A DNA stretch of 64,000 nt, taken from the NCBI RefSeq assembly GCF_024498175.1, contig NZ_CP101823.1, positions 1,054,001 through 1,118,000 on the forward strand. Direction: 5' to 3'. Shown here in pieces: positions 52,625 to 62,088 of the stretch; positions within the stretch are counted from its first letter, which is position 1, and each line of letters begins with the position of its first letter. The notes beneath the pieces are model-generated. The model was not told where the DNA came from. It did no database searches and saw nothing but the letters and a program-made list of their open reading frames with translations. Source of the stretch: Haloplanus salinarum (lineage in GTDB: Archaea; Halobacteriota; Halobacteria; Halobacteriales; Haloferacaceae). Made by a program: the position numbers and the translations under genes.

Positions 52625-53953
52625 ATGCCAACACCGGAGCGGGCCATCGCGGAGTTCGTCTCGACGGTGACCTACGGGGACCTCCCGGCGTCGGTCGTCG
52701 ATACCGTCACCCGGGCGTTCGTCGACACGGTCGGCGTGACGCTCGCTGGCTCCGTCGCGGACGCGGGGCGACGGGCGGCGGCGGCGACGGGCGTCGATCC
52801 GGACGAGGCCGCCCTCGGGGAGCGTCTCGGCGTCGACGCCGACGCGGCCACCGAGGGCGCGTTCAGGGTCGGCACCGCCGGGCACGCGCTCGACTACGAC
52901 GACATGTCGCGAGCGATGGACGGCCACCCGAGCGTGACGCTCGTCCCGCCGCTGTTGACGCTCGCCCGCGAGGCCGACGCGAGCGGGCGCGACCTGATCA
53001 CGGCCTACGTCGCAGGGTTCGAGGCGGCCTGTGCGCTCGCGGCGCCGATAACGCCGGGCCACTACGAGGCCGGCTGGCACGCGACGGCGACGCTCGGGAC
53101 GTTCGGCGCGACGGCCGCGGCGGCGAACCTGCTGGACATGGACGCCGAGACCACGGAGCGGGCGCTCAACGCCGCGGCGTCGATGCCCGCCGGGCTGAAA
53201 CGCAACTTCGGATCGGCCCTCAAACCGGCTCACGCCGGTCTCTGCTCGCGGTCCGGCGTCACTGCCGCCCGGATGGCCGAGAGCGGGTTCACCGCGGACG
53301 GGACGGCCATCAGCGGCGACGGGGGGTTCTGGGACCTCTACGGCGCGGGCGAGCGGGGCGCGTTCGACGTCGGCGACGGCCTCCGCCTCGAATCGAACGG
53401 GATCGACCGCAAGTCGTACCCCTGCTGTTATTTCACGCACACGGCCATCGCCGCGACCCGGTCGCTCGTGGAGGGGGGTGTCGATCCGTCGGCCGTCGAA
53501 CGCGTCGACGTGACGGCCTCGGCGGCCGCGGCCGACGCGCTTCGGTATCCCGACCCCGAAACGGCCACGGAGAGCAAGTTCTCGATGGAACACGCCGTCG
53601 CGTGTGCGCTCGTCCGCGACCGGGTCGGTCTCGACGCGTTCGAGGCGGCGGCCCTCGAGGACCCCACGGTGAGTGCGCTCCGCGAGCGCGTCGACTTCGC
53701 CGCCGACCCCGACCGGCCGTACGACTCCTACGGCACGACGGTCGAGATCATCACCCGGACGGACACCGTCGTCGGCCGCCGGGACCATCCGCCGGGCGCC
53801 CACGAGGAGCCGCTGTCGGAGGCGACCCTGCGGACGAAGTTCGATGAGTGTGCGGGGCGGGTCCTGCCCTCAGGCCGGGTCGACGACCTCCACGACCTGC
53901 TCTCCGCGCTGCCGGAGCGGGACGACGTGGCCGGGGCGCTGACCGCCGTCTAG
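52625..53953 (+). CDS. MmgE/PrpD-family protein
   Basis: 442 residues. AFVDTVGVTLAG, GTAGHALDYDDM, YVAGFEAACALA, GWHATATLGTFGATAAAANL and LKRNFGSALKPAHAG are characteristic of the family, which includes 2-methylcitrate dehydratase and cis-aconitate decarboxylase. It begins a run of plus-strand genes with acyl-CoA dehydrogenase, MaoC and CoA-transferase. That order points to a tricarboxylate- or dicarboxylate-derived substrate rather than to the housekeeping methylcitrate cycle. Confidence 0.85.
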   Translation: MPTPERAIAEFVSTVTYGDLPASVVDTVTRAFVDTVGVTLAGSVADAGRRAAAATGVDPDEAALGERLGVDADAATEGAFRVGTAGHALDYDDMSRAMDGHPSVTLVPPLLTLAREADASGRDLITAYVAGFEAACALAAPITPGHYEAGWHATATLGTFGATAAAANLLDMDAETTERALNAAASMPAGLKRNFGSALKPAHAGLCSRSGVTAARMAESGFTADGTAISGDGGFWDLYGAGERGAFDVGDGLRLESNGIDRKSYPCCYFTHTAIAATRSLVEGGVDPSAVERVDVTASAAAADALRYPDPETATESKFSMEHAVACALVRDRVGLDAFEAAALEDPTVSALRERVDFAADPDRPYDSYGTTVEIITRTDTVVGRRDHPPGAHEEPLSEATLRTKFDECAGRVLPSGRVDDLHDLLSALPERDDVAGALTAV

Positions 53954-53998
53954 CGACCCACAGCAGTTTTACTTCCGGGTGGCCTGTGGTTGCGGACG

Positions 53999-55201
53999 AT
54001 GGTATCAATCGACACGGTACCGCTCAGCGACGAGCAGCGGCTCGTTCGCGACTCGATCCGCGAGATCTGCGACGACTTCGACGACGAGTACTGGCGCGAG
54101 TGCGACCGGGCCGCCGAGTATCCACACGAGTTCGCCGAGACGCTCGCCGACAACGACTGGTTCGGCGCGCTCGTCCCGACCGAGTACGGCGGCGCGGGCA
54201 TGTCGACGGCGGAGACGGTCGTGATGATGGAGGAAATCGCCGCCAGCGGCGGCGGGTTCGGCGCCGCACAGGCGGTCCACGGCGCCATCTACAACTCCGT
54301 GCCGCTCGTCGAGTACGGCAGCGAGCGCATGAAAGCGGAGTTGCTGCCGAAGGTAGCCGACGGGAGCGTCTCGATCCAGGCGTTCGGGCTGACCGAACCG
54401 AACGCGGGGTCGGACTCGACGGCCATCGAGACCCGCGCGGAGCGCGACGGCGACGAGTACGTCATCACCGGGCAGAAGGTCTGGACCTCGCGTGTCGACG
54501 TCAGCGACTACCTGGTGTTGATGGCCCGGACGACGCCCCGGGCGGACGTCGAGAAGCGGACCCACGGGATCACGATGTTCCTCGTCGACGTGGCGGAGGC
54601 CCGGGCGCAGGGAGCCATCGAGCTCGACCGGATCGACAAGACCGCGAGCCGGTTCGTCCACTCCTACGAGGTCTGGTTAGAGGACCTGCGCGTGCCGGCG
54701 GAGGCGGTCATCGGGGAGGTCGGCGAGGGCTTCTACCAGATGCTCGACGGCCTCAACGAGGAGCGCCTGGTCATCGCCGCCGAATGCGTCGGTCTCGGCG
54801 AGGCGGCACTCGACAAGGGCGTCGCGTACGCGAACGAGCGCGAGGTGTTCGACCGGGCGGTCGGGAAGAACCAGGCGATCCAGCACCCCCTGGCCGAGGC
54901 GTACGCGCGCCTGCTGGCGGCCAAGCAGGTCGTGTACGCCGCCGCCGACGCCGCCGACGGCGGGAGCGACCGGAGCGACCTGGGCGCTCGCGCCAACGTC
55001 GCGAAGTACCTCGCCGCCGACGCCGCCTTCGAGGCCGCCGACGCCGCCGTCCAGACACACGGCGGGTTCGGCGTCGCCCGGGAGTACGACGTCGAGCGGT
55101 ATCTGCGCGAGGCGCGCCTGGCTCGACTCGTCCCGGTGACACAGGAACTGGCGCTCAACTACATCGGGGAGAACGTCCTCGGGCTCCCCCGTTCCTACTG
55201 A
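53999..55201 (+). CDS. Acyl-CoA dehydrogenase
   Basis: 400 residues. FGLTEPNAGSDSTAIET and VWTSRVDVSDYLVLMART form the FAD-binding core. GLNEERLVIAAECVGLGEAA and QTHGGFGVAREYDVERYLRE hold the C-terminal helices, and the catalytic Glu position is probably in the last of these. It oxidises an acyl-CoA to the enoyl-CoA and passes electrons to ETF. The MaoC hydratase gene follows after six bases, so the two enzymes likely act in sequence. Confidence 0.85.
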   Translation: MVSIDTVPLSDEQRLVRDSIREICDDFDDEYWRECDRAAEYPHEFAETLADNDWFGALVPTEYGGAGMSTAETVVMMEEIAASGGGFGAAQAVHGAIYNSVPLVEYGSERMKAELLPKVADGSVSIQAFGLTEPNAGSDSTAIETRAERDGDEYVITGQKVWTSRVDVSDYLVLMARTTPRADVEKRTHGITMFLVDVAEARAQGAIELDRIDKTASRFVHSYEVWLEDLRVPAEAVIGEVGEGFYQMLDGLNEERLVIAAECVGLGEAALDKGVAYANEREVFDRAVGKNQAIQHPLAEAYARLLAAKQVVYAAADAADGGSDRSDLGARANVAKYLAADAAFEAADAAVQTHGGFGVAREYDVERYLREARLARLVPVTQELALNYIGENVLGLPRSY

Positions 55202-55207
55202 CAACCC

Positions 55208-55792
55208 ATGACCGACACGAACGACGCGGACGAGCGGGACAGCAACGGGACGGACAGACGCCTCGTCGCCGGGTGGCAGGGGCGCTACTACGAGGATTTC
55301 ACCGTCGGCGACGTGTACAAGCACCCGTACGGGCGGACCGTGACCGAGACGGACAACGTCTGGTTCACGAACGTGACGATGAACGCCAACCCGATGCACT
55401 TCAACGAGGCGTACGCCGCCGAGACGGAGTTCGGCGAACGCCTCGTCGACGGCACCTTCGTCATCGCGCTCGCCGTCGGGATGAGCGTCGTCGACGTCTC
55501 CGCGAACGCGACGGCGAACCTCGGGTACGACGAGGTCCGTCACCACGCGCCCGTCTTCCACGGGGACACGCTGTTCGCCGAGTCCGAGGTCCTGGACAAA
55601 CGCGAGAGCGACTCCCGCGACCACGTCGGCATCGTCACGACCGAACTCCGGGCGTACAACCAGCACGACGAGAAGGTGCTGTCGCTGGAGCGGACGCCCA
55701 TGGTCCTGAAGCGGGAACACGCGGCACCCTCGGCCGCGCGCCCGACGGGGTGGCCCGAGGGCGTGGGAACCCAGCCCGAGGACCTGGAATGA
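55208..55792 (+). CDS. MaoC-family hydratase
   Basis: 194 residues. Single hot-dog fold: RYYEDFTVGDVYKHPYGRTV at the start, then DNVWFTNVTMNANPMHFNE with the hydratase Asn/His region, and GERLVDGTFVIALAVG. This variant resembles mesaconyl-CoA / itaconyl-CoA hydratases more than fatty-acid enoyl-CoA hydratases. It lies between acyl-CoA dehydrogenase and a CoA-transferase, the latter joined to it by ATGA overlap. Confidence 0.8.
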   Translation: MTDTNDADERDSNGTDRRLVAGWQGRYYEDFTVGDVYKHPYGRTVTETDNVWFTNVTMNANPMHFNEAYAAETEFGERLVDGTFVIALAVGMSVVDVSANATANLGYDEVRHHAPVFHGDTLFAESEVLDKRESDSRDHVGIVTTELRAYNQHDEKVLSLERTPMVLKREHAAPSAARPTGWPEGVGTQPEDLE

Positions 55793-57246
55793 CGCCCGGG
55801 TCGGTGACGGATCGATTCGTCGGCGACCTGCCGGTCACCGACGCCGAGGGCGCGGCGGCGCTGGTCGCGGACGACGCGACCGTGTTGACGAGCGGGTTCG
55901 GCAGCGTCGGGTATCCGAAGGCCGTCCCGTTGGCCATGGCCGAGGCCGACCGCGACCGCTCGCTGACGGTGGTCTCGGGGGGAACCGTCGGCGACGAAAT
56001 CGACACCGACCTCCTGGAGACCGGGGCCATCGACCGGCGGTTCCCGTACCAGGGGACGCGGGCGGCACGCGACGCGGTCAACGAGGGATCGGTCGCCTAC
56101 GGGGACCGCCACGTCGGCGGCGTCGCCGACGAGGTGTCGTTCGGTCTGCTGGCCGACGCCGACGTGGCGGTCGTCGAGGCCGTCGCCGTCGGCGAGGACT
56201 GGCTCGTCCCGTCGACGTCGGTCGGCCAGACGCCCGCGTTCGTCGAGGCCGCACCGCGACTGATCGTCGAGGTCAACCGCGCACAGCCGCTCGAACTCGC
56301 CCGGTTCCACGACGTCTACCGGCCGTCCGCCCCGCCCGACCGCGACCCGATCCCGTTGTCGGCGCCCGACGGTCGGATCGGCGACCCGTTCGTCCCCTTC
56401 GATCCCGAGCGACTGGTCGCCGTCGTCGAGACCGACCGCCCCGACTCGCCGTACGAGTTCCGCGACCCGACCGACGACGACCTGGCCATCGCTCGCCACC
56501 TCGCCGACTTCCTCGCCGACGAGGTGACGCGGAACCCGGTGCTCGCGGAGTCGGTGAACCTCCAGTTCGGCGTCGGGAGCCTCGGTAACGCCCTGATGGG
56601 CGAACTGTCCGGGCTCGACGTCGGGGATCGGACGCTCGGCTACTTCGGGGAGGTGATCCAGGACGGCCTGCTTGACCTCGCGGACCGGGGGCGTCTCGCG
56701 TACGCGAGCGCAACCTCGCTGGCGCTGTCGCGCGACGGGCAGCGCCGCCTGTTCGATGATCTCGACCGGTACGCGACGGAGTTCGTGCTCCGGCCGACCG
56801 ACGTCTCGAACAGCCCGGCGCTCGTCGACCGGTTCGGCGTCGTCGCGGTCAACAGCGCCCTCGAGGTCGACGTCTACGGTCACGCCAACTCGACGCACGT
56901 CGACGGCTCGCGGGTCATCAACGGCGTCGGTGGCAGCGGCGACTTCACCCGCAACGCCCTCGTGTCCGTCCTCGCGCTCCCGTCGACCGCGAGCGACGGG
57001 GCGGTCTCCCGCGTCGTTCCGATGGTCCCCCACGTCGACCACACGGAACACGACGTCGACGTGATCGTCACCGAACACGGCGTCGCCGACCTCCGGGGGC
57101 TGTCGCCCCGGGAGCGCGCCGCGGCCGTCGTCGAGCGCTGTGCCGACCCCTCGGTCCGGCCGGCGCTCGAGGCGTACCTCGACCGCGCCGACGAGGGCGG
57201 GGGCCACGAGCCACACGACCTCGATACCGCCTTCGACTGGCGCTGA
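55789..57246 (+). CDS. Acetyl-CoA hydrolase/CoA-transferase family
   Basis: 485 residues. LTSGFGSVGYPKAVPLAM, VEVNRAQPLELARFHDVY, LQFGVGSLGNALMGEL, LGYFGEVIQDGLLDL (catalytic Glu candidate) and INGVGGSGDFTRNA are family motifs, and TEHGVADLRGLSPRERA closes the C-terminal domain. Members move CoA between acetate, succinate and other acids. Here it would activate the carboxylic acid that the MaoC and acyl-CoA dehydrogenase then process. Confidence 0.8.
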   Translation: MTPGSVTDRFVGDLPVTDAEGAAALVADDATVLTSGFGSVGYPKAVPLAMAEADRDRSLTVVSGGTVGDEIDTDLLETGAIDRRFPYQGTRAARDAVNEGSVAYGDRHVGGVADEVSFGLLADADVAVVEAVAVGEDWLVPSTSVGQTPAFVEAAPRLIVEVNRAQPLELARFHDVYRPSAPPDRDPIPLSAPDGRIGDPFVPFDPERLVAVVETDRPDSPYEFRDPTDDDLAIARHLADFLADEVTRNPVLAESVNLQFGVGSLGNALMGELSGLDVGDRTLGYFGEVIQDGLLDLADRGRLAYASATSLALSRDGQRRLFDDLDRYATEFVLRPTDVSNSPALVDRFGVVAVNSALEVDVYGHANSTHVDGSRVINGVGGSGDFTRNALVSVLALPSTASDGAVSRVVPMVPHVDHTEHDVDVIVTEHGVADLRGLSPRERAAAVVERCADPSVRPALEAYLDRADEGGGHEPHDLDTAFDWR

Positions 57247-57307
57247 CCGCGCCGTCGATCCGCCATCCTGCCGAACAGTTACGTGTCCGGCCGCCGTCGC
57301 TGGGCGC

Positions 57308-57688
57308 ATGCCGTATCTCGCGCTCGATACGACGGCGGAGCCGTCGGCCGACGACCGGCGGGCGTGCACCGAGGCACTGACCGACCGCTACGTCGAGGAG
57401 ATGGCCACGACCCCGGGGCACATCGCCGTGGCGATCCGCGAACATCCGCCGAGCGCCATGTCGCTCGGCCGGGCCGAGGAGGGACCGATCGCGGTCCTGG
57501 ACGCCGACGTCCGTCGGGGGCGGTCGTTCGAGCGCCGCCGGTCGTTCGGCCTCGCGGTCGTCGACTGGCTCGAGGAGGCGTGGGGAGTCCCGCGGCCGAA
57601 CGTGAAAGTCGCGTTCACCCAGCACGACGGCGAGGAACTCATGGGCGCCGACCGCGTCGGCGGCGAGTGGTCGCCCGACGAGGCGTGA
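57308..57688 (+). CDS. Tautomerase-superfamily protein
   Basis: 126 residues starting Met-Pro, so that Pro becomes N-terminal after methionine removal, as the family's catalysis requires. TEALTDRYVEEMATTPGHIAV and the later RRRSFGLAVVDWLEEAWGVP follow the beta-alpha-beta repeat of the MIF/tautomerase fold in its long, two-unit form. Relatives isomerise oxo-acids or hydrate haloacrylates. Its place after the CoA-transferase suggests action on an unsaturated acid. Confidence 0.75.
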   Translation: MPYLALDTTAEPSADDRRACTEALTDRYVEEMATTPGHIAVAIREHPPSAMSLGRAEEGPIAVLDADVRRGRSFERRRSFGLAVVDWLEEAWGVPRPNVKVAFTQHDGEELMGADRVGGEWSPDEA

Positions 57689-57793
57689 GACGGGCGCGAG
57701 TGACCCCGACCGTCCGGTGTGGGGGGTCGCCGCCGCGGTAGCACGCCCGAGGCGGCGACGGACATATCCGTGATCCGGGCAACGGGATGGGGT

Positions 57794-59044
57794 ATGGTAC
57801 TCGACATCGACCGGGACCGATTCGTGGAGACGATGAAACGACAGGCCGAGATCGGCGCGAACGAGAACGGGGGCCTGGATCGGTTGACGCTGACCGACGC
57901 CGACCGCGAGGTCCGCGACTGGTTCCGCGACCAACTCGACGCGCTCGACCTCGACGTGAGGGTCGACGAGATGGGAAACACCTTCGGACGCCGACCGGGG
58001 GCGAGCGACGACGGCGCTGTCCTGCTGGGCTCTCACCTCGATTCACAGCCGAACGGCGGCATCTACGACGGCCCGCTGGGGGTCGTCGCCGCCCTGGAGT
58101 TCCTCCGGACGCTCGAGGACGAGGGCATCGAGACGGAGCGCCCGGTCGAAATCGTCAACTGGACCAACGAGGAGGGCTCCCGGTTCCAGCCGGCGATGAT
58201 GGCCAGCGAGGTGTGGGCGGGGAAGACGTCGGTCGAGGCGGCCTACGAGACCACCGACGGCGACGGCGTCCGGTTCGTGGACGCCCTCGAACGCATCGGC
58301 TACCGGGGCGACACGCCCGCCGAACCGCAAGGGCCGTACGACTCCTACCTCGAACTCCACGTCGAACAGGGGCCGTTCCTCGAACGCGGCGGCCACGACG
58401 TCGGCGTCGTCACCGGCATCGTGGGGCTCCAGTGGGGGGAGATCACCTTCCACGGCGAGGCCAACCACACGGGGACGACGCCGATGCAGTACCGCAACGA
58501 CGCGCTCGTCGCCGCGAGCGACGTGATCACGGGGATCCGCCGTCTGCCGGGGACGCTCGGCGACCGAACCGTCGCGACGACGGGCGACATCGACGTCGAG
58601 CCCGGGTCGATCAACATCATCCCCGAGGAGGTCCGGTTCACGTTCGACGTCCGTGACCCCGACGACGACGTGATCGCCGAGGGGTTAGAGCGGATCAAAG
58701 CCGAGATGCGCGCCGCCGCCGAGCGCGAGGGCGTCGACTGGGAGTACGAGGAGCGCATGTCCGCCGCGAGCGTCGACTTCGCCGACCGGTGCGTGTCGGC
58801 CGTCCGCGAGGCGGCCGCCGACCTCTCGTACGACGCCCGCGAGATGGTCAGCGGCGCGGGGCACGACGCCACCCACGCCGCCAGCGTCTGTGACACCGCG
58901 ATGGTGTTCGCGGTCAGCGAGGGTGGGAAGAGCCACACGCCGGACGAGTACACCAGTTGGGACGACTGCCACGCCGCGGCCGAAACCTACGCGAACGCGG
59001 CGCTCCGTCTCGCCGGCGTCGCCGACGGGAGTGAGTCGGCGTGA
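57794..59044 (+). CDS. M20 amidohydrolase, allantoate/carbamoyl type
   Basis: 416 residues from MVLDIDRDRF. LLGSHLDSQPNGGIYDGPLG supplies the first His/Asp metal ligands, VNWTNEEGSRFQPAMMAS the Glu pair, and YLELHVEQGPFLE and TFHGEANHTGTTPM the lid region. MVSGAGHDATHAA gives the last His. This pattern is that of N-carbamoyl-amino-acid amidohydrolase / allantoate amidohydrolase, dimeric and metal-dependent. It is coupled to the amidase that follows (GTGA overlap), together suggesting ureide or hydantoin breakdown. Confidence 0.85.
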   Translation: MVLDIDRDRFVETMKRQAEIGANENGGLDRLTLTDADREVRDWFRDQLDALDLDVRVDEMGNTFGRRPGASDDGAVLLGSHLDSQPNGGIYDGPLGVVAALEFLRTLEDEGIETERPVEIVNWTNEEGSRFQPAMMASEVWAGKTSVEAAYETTDGDGVRFVDALERIGYRGDTPAEPQGPYDSYLELHVEQGPFLERGGHDVGVVTGIVGLQWGEITFHGEANHTGTTPMQYRNDALVAASDVITGIRRLPGTLGDRTVATTGDIDVEPGSINIIPEEVRFTFDVRDPDDDVIAEGLERIKAEMRAAAEREGVDWEYEERMSAASVDFADRCVSAVREAAADLSYDAREMVSGAGHDATHAASVCDTAMVFAVSEGGKSHTPDEYTSWDDCHAAAETYANAALRLAGVADGSESA

Positions 59045-60462
59045 GCGACGACTCGGAGCGGATGCGCGAGGTCGCGGACCGCCTCGGGTTCGAGCCGCCG
59101 GCCGAGGTGGTCGAGTGGTGTCTCGACACGGCGCGGTCGCTCCGCGAGACGGCCGACGAACTCGACGAAGCCGGGACCGTGGCGGTGACGACGGATCCCG
59201 ACGTGGAGCCGAGCGACGAGCGGGGGGCGTTCCTCGCCACGTACGACGAGCCGCGACGCGAGTCGGAGACCGGGCCGCTGGCCGGGGCAACGGTCGCGGT
59301 CAAGGACAACATCGCCGCCGCGGGGCTGCCCATGACCTGTGGCTCGGACCGGGTTTCGGCGACCCCCGAATCGGACGCGGCCGTCGTCGAACGCCTCCTC
59401 GACGCCGGCGGGGCGCTGGTCGGCAAGACCAACATGGACGCGTTCGCCCTCGGGCCGAGCGGCGAGTTCAGCGACTACGGCCGGGTCGAGAACCCCGTCG
59501 CAGCCGACAGGGTTCCCGGCGGCACCTCCTCCGGGAGCGGCGTCGCCGTCGCGGACGGCCGGGTCGACGCGGCTCTGGGGACCGACACCGGCGGCTCGAT
59601 CCGGATTCCGGCGGCGTGCTGTGGCGTCGTCGGCATCAAGCCCACGCACGGCTACGTCCCGCGCCACGGGTTCGTCTCGTTCGGCCCGTCGCTGGACACC
59701 ATCGGTCCGCTAGCACGCGACGTCGACACCGCGGCCCGGGCGCTGGCGGCGGTGGGCGGCGCGGACCACCGTGATCCGACCTCGGCGGGCGACCCGCCGG
59801 CCGATCCGACCGACCCACTCGACCGGGACGGAAACGTGACCGTCGGGATGCCCGAACCCTTCTTCGAGGCGAGCGACGACGCGGTGGCCGAGGCCGTCCG
59901 CTCGGCCGTCGACACCGCGGACGTCCGGGCGACGCCGGTTTCCCTGTCCCTCGGCGCCGTCGAGGCGGCGTACTTCCTGATCGGCGCGACGGAGTTCATC
60001 TGGTACGTCGACCAGGACGGCACCGTGCGCGGCCAGGGGCCCGACTACTCGACGGCGGTGCGGGCGTTCGTCGCGGCGAGCAAGGAGACCGACCTCGGCG
60101 ACCACATCACGAAGCGGGTGCTCCCCTCGGCGTATCTCGACGCCGAAACGGACGGCGACGTCTATCGACGGGCGCGGCGGGAGGCCATCGCGTTCGAACG
60201 GCGCGTCGACGCGGCGCTGGCCGACGTGGACGCGCTAGTCGTCCCCACGATACGGACCCTCCCGCCCGAATACGGGCGGATGGAGTCCATAGACGACATG
60301 CTGACGCTGCTCGGCAACACCGCACCGTTCAACCTCTCGCGACACCCGGCGACGTCCGTCCCGGTCGATGCGGTCGACGGTCTCCCCGTCAGCGCGCAGG
60401 TCGTCGGTCCGCGGTTCGAGGATTTCACCACGCTGTCGATAGCCGGGCGCCTCGCGAGGTAG
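59041..60462 (+). CDS. Amidase-signature hydrolase
   Basis: 473 residues from a GTG overlapping the previous stop. Catalytic Lys in VAVKDNIAAAG, PGGTSSGSGVAVA loop, and LGTDTGGSIRIPAACCG with the nucleophilic Ser. The order is like GatA or Asp/Glu amidases, with a short N-terminal helical part (MREVADRLGFE...). It probably acts on a product of the M20 enzyme. No gatB or gatC gene is near, so it is not the tRNA amidotransferase. Confidence 0.85.
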   Translation: MSDDSERMREVADRLGFEPPAEVVEWCLDTARSLRETADELDEAGTVAVTTDPDVEPSDERGAFLATYDEPRRESETGPLAGATVAVKDNIAAAGLPMTCGSDRVSATPESDAAVVERLLDAGGALVGKTNMDAFALGPSGEFSDYGRVENPVAADRVPGGTSSGSGVAVADGRVDAALGTDTGGSIRIPAACCGVVGIKPTHGYVPRHGFVSFGPSLDTIGPLARDVDTAARALAAVGGADHRDPTSAGDPPADPTDPLDRDGNVTVGMPEPFFEASDDAVAEAVRSAVDTADVRATPVSLSLGAVEAAYFLIGATEFIWYVDQDGTVRGQGPDYSTAVRAFVAASKETDLGDHITKRVLPSAYLDAETDGDVYRRARREAIAFERRVDAALADVDALVVPTIRTLPPEYGRMESIDDMLTLLGNTAPFNLSRHPATSVPVDAVDGLPVSAQVVGPRFEDFTTLSIAGRLAR

Positions 60463-60576
60463 GACCCGACGGACCGACCGCCGGTCACGAGGCGCCGATG
60501 GCGCCCGTCGGATGCCGAAACCATACTAGGACATAATATTATTCGACGATTGGTTCGAACGTTGAAACAGCGTCAG

Positions 60577-60584
60577 ATATATAT
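60577..60584 (+). promoter_or_regulatory. TATA box for branched-chain-type ABC operon
   Basis: ATATATAT lies 24-31 bases before the ATG at 60608. A TTCGAA palindrome lies just upstream at 60554-60559. Confidence 0.55.
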
Positions 60585-60607
60585 GTGTGAAAACTGACTC
60601 ACCTTCT

Positions 60608-61990
60608 ATGTCAGAGGGTGACTCCCACGGCAACGAACGAGACGATCGATCGGTAACCGTCCCGCGTCGTCGGATGCTCGGAACGCTCGGCGCCGCGGGC
60701 CTCGGAATCGTCGCTGGCTGTAGCGGCGGCGGTGGCGGTGGCGGCGACGGCGGCGACGGCGGCGACGGCGGTGACGGCGGTGACGGCGGTGATGGCGGTG
60801 ACGGCACCACCACGACCACGGCGTCCTCGTCGTCGTCGGAGCCGATCACGATCGGGGCCAGCGCGGCGCTGACCGGCAAGTACTCCCTCGAAGGGACCAC
60901 GATGCGGGAGGGGTACCAGGCGTGGATCCAGGACGTGAACGAGAACGGCGGCCCCCTCGGGGACGAACCCGGGCTCCTCGGTCGCGACGTGGAACTCGTC
61001 ACGTACGACGACCAGTCCGACCCGTCCCGGGCGGTCAACCTCTACCAGCGTCTGATCAACCAAGACGAGGTCGACGTGCTCATGGGGCCGTACTCCAGTG
61101 CGGTGTCGACGTCGGTCATCCCGATCATCGAGCAGAACCAGAAGGCCTGTGTGATGCCGATGATGTCCGACACGAGCGTCCTCTCCGAGCGTGACGTCAG
61201 TTACATCACGCAGGCGATCGCCCCATCGGGGACGTACGTGAAGGGTGCGATCGACATCGCGGCCTCGAACGGCGCCGAGAACCTCGCGGTGGTCTACGAG
61301 GACTCGGCGTTCCCGACGAGCGTCGCGGAGGGGCACATCCCGTACGCCGAAGAGCAGGGCCTGGAGGTCGTCCACAATGAGGCCTACCCCAAGGACATCA
61401 ACGACTACACCCCGATCATGAACAAGGTCCAGTCGGCGGGGGCGGACATCGTCATCGGCGGCGGGTACACGCCCGACGCGGTCGGACTGACGAACGCCGC
61501 CCAGTCGATCGGCTTCAGCCCGGGCATCTTCGGGTGGGTCGTCGGCTCGCAGGTCCCCGGCTACTACGAGTCGGTCGGCGGGGCCGCACACGGGGTCACC
61601 GGCGACCTCTTCTGGGCGCCGTGGTTCGAGGTGCCGCACAACGAGGCGTTCACAGACTCGTTCATGAGTGTCCACAGCGGCAAGTACGAGTCGACGAGCG
61701 ACATCGACTACCACTCGGCCGGTGGCTACGCGGGCATGATGGTCATGGCCGAGGCGATCCGCACGGTCGGCGAACTCGACCAGGCCGCCATCGCCGAGCA
61801 GCTCCACGAACTGGAGCTCGGCATCCCGTTCGCGAACGGGGTGTACGAGGTCGACGACCAGGGGATCCAGGTCGGACAGGCGCCGAGCCTCGGCCAGTGG
61901 CAGGAAGCCGAGGACGGACTGGAGCGTGAGGCCGTCTGGCCCGACGAGTACGCCACCGCGGAGCCGGTCTACCCGCACCCCGGCTGGTAA
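60608..61990 (+). CDS. Solute-binding lipoprotein, LivJ/UrtA type
   Basis: 460 residues. Twin-arginine signal (PRRRMLGTLG) and lipobox (IVAGC, Cys38) are followed by a Gly-Asp repeat linker (about 40-66) and a Thr/Ser run. The mature domain begins ITIGASAALTGKYSLEG and continues LVTYDDQSDPSRAVNLYQRL and LMGPYSSAVS, a type I periplasmic-binding fold for amino acids, amides or urea-like compounds. It is the receptor for the permeases that follow. Confidence 0.85.
   Translation: MSEGDSHGNERDDRSVTVPRRRMLGTLGAAGLGIVAGCSGGGGGGGDGGDGGDGGDGGDGGDGGDGTTTTTASSSSSEPITIGASAALTGKYSLEGTTMREGYQAWIQDVNENGGPLGDEPGLLGRDVELVTYDDQSDPSRAVNLYQRLINQDEVDVLMGPYSSAVSTSVIPIIEQNQKACVMPMMSDTSVLSERDVSYITQAIAPSGTYVKGAIDIAASNGAENLAVVYEDSAFPTSVAEGHIPYAEEQGLEVVHNEAYPKDINDYTPIMNKVQSAGADIVIGGGYTPDAVGLTNAAQSIGFSPGIFGWVVGSQVPGYYESVGGAAHGVTGDLFWAPWFEVPHNEAFTDSFMSVHSGKYESTSDIDYHSAGGYAGMMVMAEAIRTVGELDQAAIAEQLHELELGIPFANGVYEVDDQGIQVGQAPSLGQWQEAEDGLEREAVWPDEYATAEPVYPHPGW
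60730..60806 (+). repeat. Gly-Asp coding microsatellite
   Basis: About seven units of ggcggtgac or ggcggcgac encode the (Gly-Gly-Asp) linker between the lipid anchor and the binding domain. Slippage here could change linker length without harming the frame. Confidence 0.7.
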
Positions 61991-62088
61991 CGAAGCATCG
62001 GCGGTCGTCGGCGTACCGCCCACGGTCGGTACGGCCGGTTCGTACCCCCTCCACAACCGCTCTCCACACACATACGACATCGACAACA

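Noticed and set aside
51106-53847. 913-residue plus-strand open frame
   Set aside because: It is antisense to the amidase and out of frame with the MmgE/PrpD gene; Arg/Gly-rich shadow sequence without domains.
53848-57246. 1,132-residue open frame ending as a CoA-transferase
   Set aside because: The first 647 residues are an out-of-frame reading of the acyl-CoA dehydrogenase and MaoC genes. The real gene starts at 55,789 with an ATGA overlap.
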